A stretch of 64,000 nt of DNA from Cephalopachus bancanus (taxonomy: Eukaryota > Chordata > Mammalia > Primates > Tarsiidae): assembly GCA_027257055.1 (NCBI GenBank), contig JAPVLO010000206.1, positions 2,356,001-2,420,000 on the forward strand, in the 5' to 3' direction. Shown piece after piece: positions 1-11,318 of this stretch. The translations under genes were made by a program, and so were the position numbers. The first letter of the stretch is position 1. Each line of letters starts with the position of its first letter. The notes beneath the pieces are model-generated. The model worked only from the letters and a program-made list of their open reading frames with translations. It was not told the origin of the DNA and did no database searches.

Positions 1-587
1 TCCCAGTACTTTGGGAGGCAGAGGGAGGATTGCTTGAGTCTAGGAGTTGGAGACCAGCCTGGGCAACATAGTGAAAAATTGTCTCTACAAAAAAATTCTT
101 TTTTTTTTTAAGTTGGAATCTCACTCTGTCACCCAAGCTAGCGTGCAGTCACATACTCATGGCCACCCCAGTGTCAACTTGCTAGGCTCCGGCGATCCTT
201 CTGTCTCAGCCTTCCAAGTAACCAGAACTACAGGGACGAGCTACCATGCCTGGCTAATTTTTAAAAACTTACCGTAGAGGCAATTTCTTGCCAAATTGCC
301 CAGACTGGTCTCGAACCCATGGGCTCAGGCAATCCACAGCTTCCCAAAGTGCTGGAATTACAGGATGAGCCACCGAGCTTGGCCAAAAAAATTTCTTTTA
401 ATTAGTCAGGCATAGTGGCGCCCACCTGTAGTCCCAGCTACTCGGAAGGTTGAGGTGGAAGGATAGCCTGAGCCCAGGAGTTTGAGGTTGCAGTAGCCAT
501 GATTTTGCCACTGCACTCTAGCCTGGGCAACAGAGTGAGACCTTAACTCAAATAAATGAATGAAATGAAATGAAATAAAATAAAATA
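1..587 (+). mobile_element. Old Alu (AluJ-like), cut by window edge and split by a second Alu
   Basis: The left arm (1 to about 100, already truncated by the window edge) and the right arm (from about 385) are separated by an inserted minus-strand Alu. The right arm has the old-style GTAGCCATGATTTTGCCACTG region, then CAGAGTGAGACC and an A-rich tail grading into a degenerate (TGAAA)n/(TAAAA)n tract. The arms rejoin cleanly when the insert is removed. Confidence 0.9.
101..384 (-). mobile_element. Younger-type Alu nested inside the older Alu
   Basis: This is a full dimeric Alu in reverse orientation, starting with a poly-T run and ending at GAGCTTGGCC. It is flanked by near-identical target-site duplications (AAAAAAATTCTTTT before, AAAAAAATTTCTTTT after), so it inserted into the linker of the outer Alu. 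Read on the minus strand it carries GGGTTCGAGACC, the B-box form typical of the younger copies here. Confidence 0.9.
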
Positions 588-1434
588 TATTATCTATAGA
601 TGCTTATGACCTACAAAATAAATAAACAAATAAAGAAATAATAACACACTAACTCAAACTCAGCATTTCTGGATTCACACGCGCACTAGTCATGTGTTCC
701 AAACCAAGGATAAGAAATCCACAGAATCTGGCAGGAGGCTGGTTGGTAGTATTAACAAATCTAAAGATAGAATGTGTCAACCAAAGTGGGAAGTCTGCAT
801 GGAACAGGGAAAGTGGGGGTCAGAGAGGGAGGGCTCACCAAAGTGGGGGCGGTGTGTGGGTGACCTCACGGGAACATCCAGTCCTAGCTGGTTGGCAAGT
901 CCATCCCCCAAGAAGAGCTGAAGACACGAGCTTAAGAACATTTGACACCCTTGGACATTCCACCCGTCCCTGCAATATCCCCTGGCCAGGCTGTGTACTC
1001 AAGCTGCCTGCTCGTTACCATGTGTCTTCCTATTTGGTTTCCTACTGGGAGAGAACGTGTTAGTCAAGGTGACACAAAGGTCCGCTCAGCTTAGAAGTTC
1101 TTATTTCCCATTGCAAATTAATAAATTGCCATTTTGGTTCATACAGCAGTCTCCTGAGAGCTTGAGTGATGTGACTCTGTCCCTGAGAAACTGACCCCCT
1201 CGAGCATGTTGAGAAAAATCCAGGTTTCAAGCCTGAAAATCAGTTTCACCACAGTGACATCACCTCAAACTTCCTGGAGTTTATTAGCACAGAGTCTTTT
1301 TCATGATATTTTTTCCACCAGATCGGAATCTACTAGAAGACAGTGGTCCGAGTTTTACTCTTCTTTGTACGACCAATACCCACCCTGCAGCTCGGACCTC
1401 ACAGACAAGGATGATAATCTAAATATTTACACCT
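588..1434. other. Unique sequence, no recognised feature
   Basis: I see no repeat consensus, conserved reading frame or RNA fold here. Two overlapping frames of 123 and 75 codons near 692-1063 have no recognisable domain and look like chance. Confidence 0.5.
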
Positions 1435-1972
1435 GCTGGGTGCAGTGGCCCATGCCTGTAATCCCAACATTTTGAGGGGCCTAGGCAGGAGGATTGCTTG
1501 AGGCCAGGAGTTCAAGACCAGCCTGGGCAACATAATGAGACTCCATGACTACCAAAAAATCAGAAAAATTAGCCAGGTGTGGTGGCACGCATATCCCCCA
1601 CTAAAGCATCCTTCCATGGTTGGTGGCGTTTCTCTACCAGCTTCCAGCAAATGTCCAAGACATTCCTTCCCAGAGTTTGACATCAGACCCATAAATGAGT
1701 GTGACTAAGTACGGCATGGCTTCACATCACGTATCTTGGGATCTGGTAAGTTCTGGTGGCAGGGACCTGAAGGGTGAGAAAAAAAGTGGTATGGCCTCCT
1801 TACAGGACTAAAAACACATTGCACAGCTACTCGGGAGACTGAGGAGGGAGAACCACGTGAGCCTATGATCATGCTGCCATATTCCAGCCTTGATGACAGA
1901 GTGAGACCCTCAACTAAAAAAACAAACACCTACAAAACAAAAATAAATAAATACATAAATAAATACATACAC
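1435..1972 (+). mobile_element. Alu split by a locally copied segment
   Basis: The Alu runs from GCTGGGTGCAGTGG to GGTGGCACGC, stops at about 1590 and resumes at CAGCTACTCGGGAG (about 1824). It ends in GAGTGAGACCC and a long (AAAT)n-like tail. About 235 bases of non-Alu sequence sit in the right arm. Confidence 0.88.
1591..1826 (+). repeat. Copy of 2259-2496 inserted into an Alu
   Basis: This aligns end to end with 2259-2496 in the same orientation at roughly 80% identity by eye. Shared blocks include GACATCAGACCC, GAGTGTGACTAAGT, TGGTAAGTTCTGGTG and TAAAAACA..TGCACAG. Because it interrupts an Alu, this is the derived copy. The right junction shares the letters CAG with the Alu. Confidence 0.85.
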
Positions 1973-2258
1973 CCATGTCAGCAGCACTGCCCCTTTCCAC
2001 ACAATACCAGCCCAACTGCTGCCAGAGTCTGGAAGGCCTCCATGGGGTCAGGTGCTAATCTTGTAGGCATGTGGTCTTAGGAAATCCAGGGGAAGGGATT
2101 GGTATATCTGCAGCAGAGGACACTGGGAAGGCTCAAGATGGAGACCCAACAGTACAGAAGTATTTGGATATTTAAAAAATGAGTAGATACAGCTGTGTGA
2201 TACATGGCAGTGGCATATCAGCTCTGTTTGTAGGTAACACGTGTGTTGGTTCAATGAA

Positions 2259-2496
2259 TACGCCCCACCAAAGCATCCTCCCGTGGCTGGTGCGCTCCTC
2301 AATCTGCCTTCCCACAAAACACCCAAGACGTTCCTTCCCAGAACTCCTTGACATCAGACCCTTTGGGGAGTGTGACTAAGTGCGGTCGTAGCTTCACATC
2401 ACGTGCCTGGGGAGCTGGTAAGTTCTGGTGATGGGGACCTGAGAAGTGTGAGGCAAAAGCGTGTGGCCTCCTCACAGGATTAAAAACAATGCACAG
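2259..2496 (+). repeat. Presumed donor of the 1591-1826 copy
   Basis: This is non-Alu sequence continuous with unique flanks on both sides, so I treat it as the original. It could instead be a second insertion of an unknown interspersed family. No third copy is visible in the window. Confidence 0.75.
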
Positions 2497-3061
2497 GACA
2501 GCTTTCGTTTTAATTCAAAAGTAAGTTATAAAGGTCTCATCTCTTGCAGCTGTGAAACTCCACTGACAAAAATCACTGTACTTTCTCATTTGAAAGTCAA
2601 GCATCCATCCTAACATTTGTGGCGGGGCAGTATGATCAGATGGGAACAAAACTTTGGGTCCCCTTTAAAGTGGAATCTACTAGGATATTCCCCAACAAAG
2701 CCACTGTCTAAGAACCACCTCTTTGGCATTCTGCACTAACTCTCTCCTGCATTTGATATCCTGCGGCAAGTGATGGCTGAGGACGTCACTGGGGGAGAAG
2801 GCTGAAGAACATTTGTTTACCGTGTCACTCTTGCTCTGTCATTCTGGTGGCAATTTGTCCGTTGCCTTCCTCAGGGCACTTTAAAGGGACACGTGCAATC
2901 AACGAACTAGAAAGGCCTCAAGAGCCCTTTGTGAAGAAGGGAGCTGCTATCGTGAAATATGGGTGCTGTGTATGTTGGCTCATCGTTCACCACACTGTCC
3001 ACAGTTTCGACTTTTTAGACATTTTCCCAATCTTACTCTCCCCCTGCTTCCCAATCCCCAC
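2497..3061. other. Unique sequence, no recognised feature
   Basis: No repeat or coding signal recognised. Composition is ordinary. Confidence 0.5.
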
Positions 3062-3582
<521 letters not shown>

Positions 3583-5330
3583 TATTTGATACCCGCTAAT
3601 GATGAAGAAATGTCTAAAGGGATGGAAGGATACCTATCATCTGATAATACCCAAAGACACCTAGACCAACTCTGAAGATGGCCACAATGGCAAAGAATTT
3701 GTTTCCAAGTTACTATTTTGGTATCTCTCAGAAAGCTCTAGGCTGAGATAGAAACTGAAAGGGTTTCGTTATCTAAAAGGCAAAAATCTGTTCTATCCTG
3801 TGAGCCCCAAGTGAAAACAGCACGTGAACTTGGGTCTGCCAGTGGACCCTCGTGCCAGCTGGTTCAATGGGCAGAGTGAGAATGTTAATAAACACCCTAA
3901 TGAAAGGAAGTTGTTGGGTAGTAATTAACATACGCCATTAGTATCTGTCCCTTTGGCCAGACACGGCAGACAGGCTGAAACCATACATACAAATGAGTGT
4001 CTGCTAGGACTGTGCGCAGAAGAAAAGGGAACAGTGTCATTGTGAGCGGCTGGTGTTGTCAGCAGCTTTAAATCACAGGGCCACTGAGTAACAAAAACAG
4101 GGAAGGCTTTTGTGTTCTGGAACAATCGGGTGGCTTACAATTTTAAAAATTTAATAAACTTTTTTTCATTCTCGTTTACTTTTCTTTCACAAGACAAACT
4201 GTTTATAGTTTGGGGTTTGGGTTTGTTTTTTTTTTTTTCTTTTTTTAAAGGAAAGTACTGACATTGCTTTTTAAAAAATTGAGGAGTACAGGATGGCAAC
4301 CTGGGGCTTTTTGTTTTTAAACCACAACTTCCTAACCTCTCCAGGAAAAGAGATGCTTGTGGGAGTCTCTTGGGCACCCTGGTAGTCGTATTTCTCAAGA
4401 TTTACATGAACCTTTTCTGGTTGACCTAAAATGGTTTATAAGTCATAGCAACGACACGCAACACAGATAGCTGCCCCTTGCAACACAGTGGAAAGTCAGA
4501 ATTGGAAACATAGAGCTCAGTTGGCTGGACTGCCTCTTTTTGCCCAGGGGCAAGAGGCAAACTGATGCTCCCTCCATCACAGGCCCGGGCTAGGGGCCAG
4601 CAATGAAGGCCTTCCCCACCCTGGGTCATACCACCCTGTTGCTTGCTTCTTTCTTACTTTGACGCTGACTCAGAGTGATCAATCCCATACCACTTTGGTG
4701 AGAAAAAAAGAGATGTAAAAACGAGACCATACCACATTTTGGGTCTTCTTCATGTGTGGTGATTTCCTGAGAGCACACATATTTAGAAAGAAACACAATG
4801 TTTCAGAGATATCAGAAGCAGTGTGACTTGGTGCCACTTGTCTATGTGATGTCATGAAGAGTTAAAACCAGAAAACCCCACAGGAACGAAGGAGCAACAG
4901 AAAAATAAAAGAATTAGAAGTCAGAGAGATACAACAAAACATGAGTTGAAGAGGAAGACTGACACCCCAAAGAAGTAGGTAGAAGCCTCTGGATGCATCT
5001 AATGTGTGCGTTCACATACAATTTTCCTAGTATAAATCAGTTTGAGTGATCGGATTTGAGCATTTGTGAATAATTGAAGTTGACTGAAGTTGCTCTGTGT
5101 TATCTTAGAAGAAAGAACTTTATTAAACCAATTAAAGAATAAACAAAAATTATAGACAAATTATTTTAACCTACTTAAGACAACAAAATAACTTTCAAGC
5201 ATTGTTTAGACTATTTTTTATACTGCTGCCTTTGCATGAGTATACTACTTGATAAAGCAGTCCCAGAAAAACCTTTAATTGTATCTTTCCACTAGTGGGT
5301 TACTTCACTTCCCGACTTAATTGAAAAATA
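3583..5330. other. Unique sequence, about 1.7 kb
   Basis: No repeat family, coding frame or RNA gene recognised. There is a T-rich run near 4227-4247 and A/T-rich stretches near 5100-5220. Short open frames of 66-87 codons on the minus strand (3925-4629) show no recognisable domain. Confidence 0.5.
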
Positions 5331-5333
5331 AAA

Positions 5334-5865
5334 GATTGGGTGCAGTGGCTCACACCTGTAATCCCAGCACTTTGGAAGGCAGAGATGAAAGGATTGCCTG
5401 TATTTCCCAGGCTGGTCCTGAACTCCTGGATTCAAGCTATCCTCCTGCCTTGGCCTCCCAAAGTGCTAGAATTACAGACATGAGCCACCATGCCCAGCTT
5501 CCCCACTCTACTGAACTATAATAAAACTGTGTATCGTGTGCTATTGAAAAATCAAGTCTAGAGATGTATTTAGGGAATCCTGGTGCTCCTCCTAAAACTG
5601 TTTATACTCTCACTAATACATAAATACATAGCTTCTGGGTGTACATGGTTATAATGAGGGGTCTGAGACTGGCCTGGGCAACATGGCGAGACCTCATCTC
5701 TATAATAAATCAAAAAATTAGCCAGGAGTGGTGGCGCACGCCTGTGGTTCCAGCTACTTGGAAGGCTGAGACAGAAGGATCGCTTGAGCCCAGCAGGTTG
5801 AGGTTGCGGTGGCCATAAGTGTACCACTGCACTCCAGCCTGGGGGACAGAGTGAGACTCTGACTT
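5334..5865 (+). mobile_element. Alu split by a locally copied segment
   Basis: The left arm stops at GGATTGCCTG (about 5400). It resumes at about 5662 with GAGACTGGCCTGGGCAAC, losing roughly a dozen bases of the expected AGCCCAGGAG region. The linker reads ATAATAAATCAAAAAATTAG. The A-tail has become a (GGAA)n tract. Confidence 0.88.
5398..5661 (+). repeat. Copy of 3317-3582 inserted into an Alu
   Basis: It begins with reverse-oriented Alu sequence and continues into the same unique flank as the donor. Shared blocks include CCCCACTCTACT, AAATCAAGTCTAGAGATGT, GTTTATACTCTCAC and AGCTTCTGGGTGTACA. The host Alu lies in the opposite orientation to the Alu half carried in the copy. Confidence 0.9.
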
Positions 5866-5972
5866 GGAAGGAAGGAAGGAAGGAAGGAAGGAAGGAAGGA
5901 AGGAAGGAAGGAAGGAAGGAAGGAAGGAAGGAAGAAAGGAAGGAAGGAAGGAAGGAAGGAAGGAAAGAAAAA
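5866..5972 (+). repeat. (GGAA)n microsatellite
   Basis: Roughly 25 GGAA units with a few GAAA interruptions near the middle and end. It replaces the A-tail of the Alu just upstream, so it is a tail-derived microsatellite. Confidence 0.97.
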
Positions 5973-6280
5973 GGGCTCAATTTGGCATCAGATTAAAACT
6001 ATTTTTGTTTAACCATTCTGTGGATGGGCATAGCCAGTCTCAAGGTAGCATGTGTTTTTGTGCTAGTTCACCGCACCTTGTGAAATTCTCAACCATCAAG
6101 GAGACCTTCCCAGAAGAGAAAGCAATTCATGGCTGTCAGTGTTGCTGTGAGCCCCAGAGAACCTTCAGATTGGCCCTCGAGGTTCATTTCCAGCAGCTCA
6201 AGTTTTTCTCTGAACAGATTAGCCTTTCTCTCTGATGCTGGCATCATTTATTCAATAATTTATTTGTTCAAAGAACACAT

Positions 6281-6577
6281 CCAGGTGTGGTGATTTGTGC
6301 CTGTAATCCCAGCACTTTGAGAGGTTAAGGTGGGAGGATTGCCTGAGCCCAGGAGTTCCAGATCAGCCTGGGCAACATAGCCAGATCTCATCTCTACAGA
6401 AAAAATTTTAAAAATAGCTAGGGGTGGTGGGACATACCTGTAGCCCCCACTACTCGGGAGGCTGAGATGGAAGGATTGCCTGAGTTCAGGAGGTTGAGGT
6501 TGTAGGTGAGCCGTGATTGTGCCACTGCACTCCAGCCTGGGCAACAGAGTGAGACGCTGACTCATTAAAAAAAAGGA
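6281..6577 (+). mobile_element. Old Alu
   Basis: Full dimer from CCAGGTGTGGTGATTTG to CAGAGTGAGACGCTGACTC plus a short A-tail. Imperfect flanking repeats AAAGAACACAT and AAAGGACTTAT suit an old target-site duplication. Confidence 0.9.
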
Positions 6578-6884
6578 CTTATATTGGGCACCTTCTTAGT
6601 GTCAGATGCAGTGCTGGACAATGGGCCTCCATCTATGAACATGGCAGGACAGACACTCTTAATGTAGCTTTTGCTGTTTCCTGTGCTTGCCACTTGTTCA
6701 GGTTCTGTGTCAGGTTGTAGCACCAAGAGGTGCTTGGCTTTTTTGTTTTTTGTTTTGCCTTGGAAGAACAAGGGAGCAATCAAAAGAGAAAGGTTTTAAA
6801 CATTGGTAGAAAGTATACGTCCATTCAAAGATTCACAGACAGAAATGCAAATGTTGGTGTTTCTAAAGACCTGGAGGTCATCTA

Positions 6885-6990
6885 GTGCAACACTTTGGTT
6901 TTACAGATGAGGACACTGAGGCACAGAGAGGAAAACTGAAGGTTCAGGCAAAGCCAGCTCTGACTCCAGTACCAACCTTGCACAGAAACG
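6885..6990 (-). mobile_element. MIR-type SINE fragment
   Basis: TTTTACAGATGAGGACACTGAGGCACAGAGAGG matches the well-known reverse MIR core in overlapping short blocks, followed by a decayed continuation. Confidence 0.6.
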
Positions 6991-7036
6991 AACCAAGGAA
7001 ATCTTGCCTTGAGCAGAAATGATTTGATATGGAATA

Positions 7037-7516
7037 CAGTAAACCCCCTACATATGAACAAGTTCTGTTCCAAGAGCACATTTGTAAATCCAGCTTGTTC
7101 CTAAGCCCAACAAAGTTAGCCTAGGTACCCAGCTAACACAATTGGCTATATAGTACTGAATAGGTTTATAATACTTTTCATTCAAATAATAGATACATAA
7201 CAAAAAATAAACATTTTTCATCTTGCAGTACAGTCCCTTGCAAAGTACAGTACAGTACAATAGCTGGCACACAGGAGCTGGCATCCAGTGAATGGGCAAG
7301 AAGAGTTACTGACTGGAGGCAAGAATGGGGCTGGGAGGTGGTGAAGCTGAAGGATTATCAGCAATAGGAGATGGAGGGTGAGCTGCAATTTCATTCACTC
7401 CTGATGTTGATGGCACAGGTTCTGGTTCCTTGCTGGATTCAATTCTATCTACCCTCTTGAAAAACACATGTTCACAAAGTTCACAACTTGAAGGTTCGTA
7501 TGTAGGGGACTTACTG
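7037..7516 (-). mobile_element. Tigger-type DNA transposon, internally deleted
   Basis: The left end reads CAGTAAACCCCCTACATA and the right end is its inverted counterpart (ATGTAGGGGACTTACTG). A TA flanks the left end; the right flank is mutated to TC. The interior keeps the Tigger 3' region on the minus strand and then jumps to the other terminal repeat, so most of the transposase has been deleted. About 480 bases long. Confidence 0.85.
7306..7460 (-). pseudogene. C-terminal remnant of a Tigger transposase
   Basis: About 50 codons remain open on the minus strand. They encode a Ser/Pro/Glu-rich tail (motifs RVDRIESSKEPEP and VPSTSG), which I recall as the C-terminal end of this Tigger family. 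The DDE catalytic core is absent, so it cannot be functional. The upstream extension of this frame (to 7602) leaves the element and is not transposase. Confidence 0.7.
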
Positions 7517-8049
7517 TCAATGTGTATTAGGAGGAAAGATGAACTGAGACCACTCAACCTAAGAAACAGAATGCCAAAGAGCGACTTAAGGATCTCCTCC
7601 AAAACTTTTCATAAATACTTATTTACAAAAGACCCTGACTAGGTGTCCCTTCTGGAGGCTTGAATATGAGTCAAACACACTGATGTGCTGGCAGAGAGGC
7701 CTGGATTAGATATGCCCTCTAATTCCAGCCTACAATGCCAAGGTGGGCTCCTTGAGCCCTCCCCTGAAGATATTTCAAACAGGAGAGAAAACCATGCATC
7801 CCTAATTCAGGAGCAATGGTGACCAGGCTGGGGGCATGCACAAGACTCCCTCCTAGGGTTTTGTTAGTGTGTGGTCTGTGGTGACAAACTCATGGACAGA
7901 TCCCCAAGGAAGACAGTGGCTCCAGCTCTCTGCAGCCCATCGACTGCTCCTCTCTCCAGGTTTTGAGGTCCCCTGTGTGTTTACTGTGCTCCTGACAGAC
8001 TTGTGCGCAGAAACTTCTCTTTCTTGTGTAATGATCTGCTGCTGTTATT
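7517..8049. other. Unique sequence, no recognised feature
   Basis: No repeat or coding signal recognised between the Tigger element and the old LINE. Confidence 0.5.
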
Positions 8050-8745
8050 GTTGTTTTTAATTGCAAACATAATAAGCATGTGTTATAGCAAATTCAAATA
8101 GCACAGAAAGATAAAAAGTAAAAACAGAATATTATCCCTTCCCTTTGTGCTTCCCCTCTGATTCCTTTTTTTTTTTTTTTTTTTTGAGCAGGGTCTTGCT
8201 CTGTCATTCAGACTGGAGTGCAACAGCCCTACCATAATTCACTTCAGCCTCAAATTCCTGGGCTCAAGTGATCCTCCCTCTTTGGCCTCCCAAAGCGTTG
8301 GGATTACAGGCAGGAGCCACCGCACCCAGTCACGCTCCAATTCCTTTCTTTGGGGGTAAATACTGTTAATAGTTTAATATATATTCTTCCAGAAAAAATA
8401 TAGTATATTTTAATATAAATATTTATAGTATGTGTTTTATACACACATACACCCTATATTTATATATGCATGTGCATAGATATCTATAATATCTACAATT
8501 TCTAGTTTTTATATACATATATGTGCACGTATATAAAAGTTTTCCAACATAAATTGTATCATACCATGTGCATTGTTTTACAGCTTGCTTTCTTCACAAA
8601 GTCACATGCGACACATATTTTCCCATGATGGTACAACATGTTACATGTATGGGTATGCACCGATGTATTTAACGAGGGCCTAGATGATGAACATTTAGGT
8701 TATTTACTTTATTTTTATAAGTAACCTTCAGTTAGCATTAGATAA
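8050..8745 (-). mobile_element. Ancient LINE fragment (L1M-like), split
   Basis: Motifs resemble the reverse strand of an old L1 3' region: AACTGTTAATAG-like text, TTCTTCCAGAAA, CAGCTTGCTTTCTTCAC and GATGAACATTTAGGTTATTT. The part at about 8360-8540 has decayed into AT-rich alternating sequence. A monomeric Alu interrupts it. Confidence 0.5.
8166..8333 (-). mobile_element. Monomeric or internally deleted Alu
   Basis: A poly-T run, the right-arm end, then directly a left-arm-like GGGCTCAAGTGATCC...GGATTACAGGCAGGAGCCACCG, about 165 bases in all. Either a free monomer (FAM/FRAM type) or an Alu lacking its middle. Flanks CTGATTCC and CCAATTCC may be a decayed target duplication. Confidence 0.8.
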
Positions 8746-8833
8746 CTTTCTTAATATTCTCTAAAAAAGAAAATAATATTTCTTAATATTCTCTCCCTGC
8801 TTTAAGCTCAGTGATATCACCATCACCACCATC

Positions 8834-8958
8834 AGGAGGCTGAGGCAGAAGGATCGCCCGAGCCCAGGAGACAGAGGCTACAGTGAGCCGTGATCGTGCC
8901 TCCAGCCTGGGTGACAGAATGAGACCCCAACTCAAAACAAAAACAAAAATGCATGACA
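8834..8958 (+). mobile_element. Alu right-arm fragment
   Basis: Starts abruptly at AGGAGGCTGAGGCAG after a (CACCAT)n-like run. It has GTGAGCCGTGATCGTGCC, CCAGCCTGGGTGACAG and a (CAAAAA)n tail. The left arm is missing. Confidence 0.85.
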
Positions 8959-9061
8959 TTCTCTCAACCCTTGTACACCATGAGACTTTAGGTCTGTACT
9001 AGTGAAGTAATCGCTGTGGAAAATGAAGGGATGAATGGGAATCTTAAAATGGCATCAAATC

Positions 9062-9348
9062 AGCCGGGCTCAGTGGCTCAGCCTGTAATCCCGTGCCTTT
9101 GGGAGGCTGAGGTGAGTGGATTGCCTGAGCCCCCGGGTTCGAGACCTGCCTGGGCAGCGAGACCTCATCTCTACAATAAATCAAAAAATCAGCCGGGCGT
9201 GGTAGCACGTGCCTGTAATTCCGGCTACTTGGAAAGCTGAGGCGGAAGGATCGCCAGAGCCCGGCAGGTCGAGGCTGTGGTGGCCGGGAGTGGCCACTGC
9301 ACTCCAGTCTGGGCGACAAAGTGAGACTCCAACTCAAAAAAAAAAAAG
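9062..9348 (+). mobile_element. Young-type Alu with intact target duplication
   Basis: Full dimer with TGGCTCAGCCTG, GGGTTCGAGACC, CAATAAATC linker and right-arm GTGGCCGGGAGTGGCCAC. The perfect 14-base duplication ATGGCATCAAATCA is at 9048-9061 and again after the tail at 9349-9362. Confidence 0.97.
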
Positions 9349-9469
9349 ATGGCATCAAATCAAAAGACAGTCAAGGATTAATAAACCCCTTGTGGGTTTA
9401 TTGATGTGGATTTACCTGATGTTTTGGTCTGTTTTCTTCCCAACCTGGCTGCTATGCTTTGCCTATATT

Positions 9470-9955
9470 TTCATCAAAAATGCTCATACCAGCTTTATTC
9501 AGCAAAAACTGGCAATGACCCCAATGTCCATCATCAAGTGAATGAATACACAAGCTGTGGTATATCCATACAAGGGAATGTTATTCAGCAATGAAAAGAA
9601 GAAACTTTGGATGGATCCTGAAATAAGTATGCAGAGGGAAAGAAGACAGATTTTAAAAGGAGTACATACTGTAGGATTCCTTTTATACAAAAGTCTAAAA
9701 AATGCAACCTGGTCTGTAGTAACTGAAAGCAAATCAGTGGTTGCTTGGAGGCTAAGATGGGGAGATTGGGAGGAACAGATTTCAAAGAGGTGCGGGGAAA
9801 CCTTTGGGAAATGTATGTGTTCATTGCCTTCATTTTGGCAATAGTTTTATGAGTACGTACACATGTCAAAAGTTACACTGTACTATATTTAGATATTTGC
9901 AATTTAGTGTATGTTAATTATACCTCAGTCAAGCTACTGAGAAAGTGGAGAAAAC
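9470..9955 (+). mobile_element. Old L1 3' end (L1M-like)
   Basis: Matches the typical old L1 tail: TTTATTCAGCAAAAACTGG, ATCCATACAAGGGAATG.TATTCAGCAATGAAAAG, GTACATACTGTAGGATTCC, CAGTGGTTGCTTGG and finally AATTATACCTCAGTCAAGC. Frames here are broken. It ends just before the next Alu. Confidence 0.8.
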
Positions 9956-9977
9956 AGCATTAAAGAAATTAAAACCA

Positions 9978-10280
9978 GGCTGGGACCGGAGACTCACACC
10001 TGTAATCCTAGCACTTTGGGAGGCCAAGGCAAGAGGATTGCTTGAGCCTAGGAGTTTGAGACCAGCCTTGGCAACATAGCGAGATCTCAACTCGATGAAA
10101 AAAAGAAATTAGCCAGGTGGGGTGCACGCCAATAGTTCCGGCTACTTGGAAAGCTGTGGTGGAAGGATCACGTGAGCCCAGGAGTTCAGGGCTGCGGTAG
10201 CTATGATCGGGGCACTGCACTCCAGCCTGGGCGACAGAGTGAGACTCTGACTCAAAAAAAAAATAAAGAAAGAAGAAAGA
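9978..10280 (+). mobile_element. Old Alu
   Basis: Full dimer from GGCTGGGACCGGAG, ending in an A-tail with AAGAAAG interruptions. Flanks AAAGAAATTAAAACCA and AGAAATGAAAACCA form a target duplication. Confidence 0.9.
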
Positions 10281-11090
10281 AATGAAAACCAAGTTAACAG
10301 GATTTTTCTGTGCCTACATCTTGATGAAGTTGTGAGAGCAGACACCACTGTGCTCTGTCCGGTGTCCGCCCACCTCACAGAGGCCTCTCTGTGAATAGTA
10401 AACCTCAGAGGCTGAGCTGAACTGCAAAGGGGACATGTCAGACCTCTGAGGGTCACCACTTTGTGCAAAACTCTGAAGGTTTCCCAAAAAGAATCAGACA
10501 CAATCTCTTGAGATCCTTGACGTGTTAGAAAAGACTCAAAACACTGACTAAAGCACGACAAAATGAAATAAGTACACAACTGAAGAACAAGCAGAGGGCG
10601 AGGGTGGGAACAGAAGAGCTTTGCATTCAAGAGGGAAGTCACAAGCTTGATGGTTTGAAACAGGCCTTGAGCAGAATTTGGGGGGTGTGCTGAGTGGTCG
10701 GGAGGGAGTTTCGGGTCAAGGGACAAGTCCACAGATGCTAACATGGACAATTGTGTAGGGAGCAACAAACAGAGAGTGAAGTGCTGTGTCTAGAAACCAG
10801 AGGGATCCAGCTGAAGCTGGAAGGCCACTTGAAGCCCGATGGTTGAAGACCTGGAGTGGGGCCAAGGAGTTTCTGTACTGAGCAGCAGGCGGTGGTGTCC
10901 CACGTCGGCTTGGGGCCTGCTCCATTCCGTGGTTTGGGAAGATAGTCTGAGATGGATTAGTAAGAGTCAGAGATAGAAAGCACACCAGAGACTGTTGGCA
11001 GCAATTCAGGAGGGGAATAATGTGCTCGCTCCTATCCTCTGGGAAGCAGATGTGTCTGTCTGTATCAGAGTCGTCTTGTTGTATTGCTGT
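10281..11090. other. Unique sequence, no recognised feature
   Basis: Two long minus-strand frames (10142-10768 and 10716-11141) overlap here, but one runs into the upstream Alu and the other into the downstream Alu. No domain is recognisable. I see no convincing gene. Confidence 0.5.
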
Positions 11091-11091
11091 T

Positions 11092-11318
<227 letters not shown>

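Noticed and set aside
2410..2430. GGTAAGT as a splice donor of an exon
   Set aside because: The same motif appears in the duplicated copy inside an Alu, and no open frame or acceptor context supports an exon.
5570..5980. Frame encoding repeated FLPS/KEGR units
   Set aside because: A direct reading of the GGAA/TTCC microsatellite and its Alu; the same occurs at 26351-26708 and 59103-59477.
10142..10768. Minus-strand open frame, 208 codons
   Set aside because: Its last third is reverse Alu sequence and the rest shows no domain or conserved motif.
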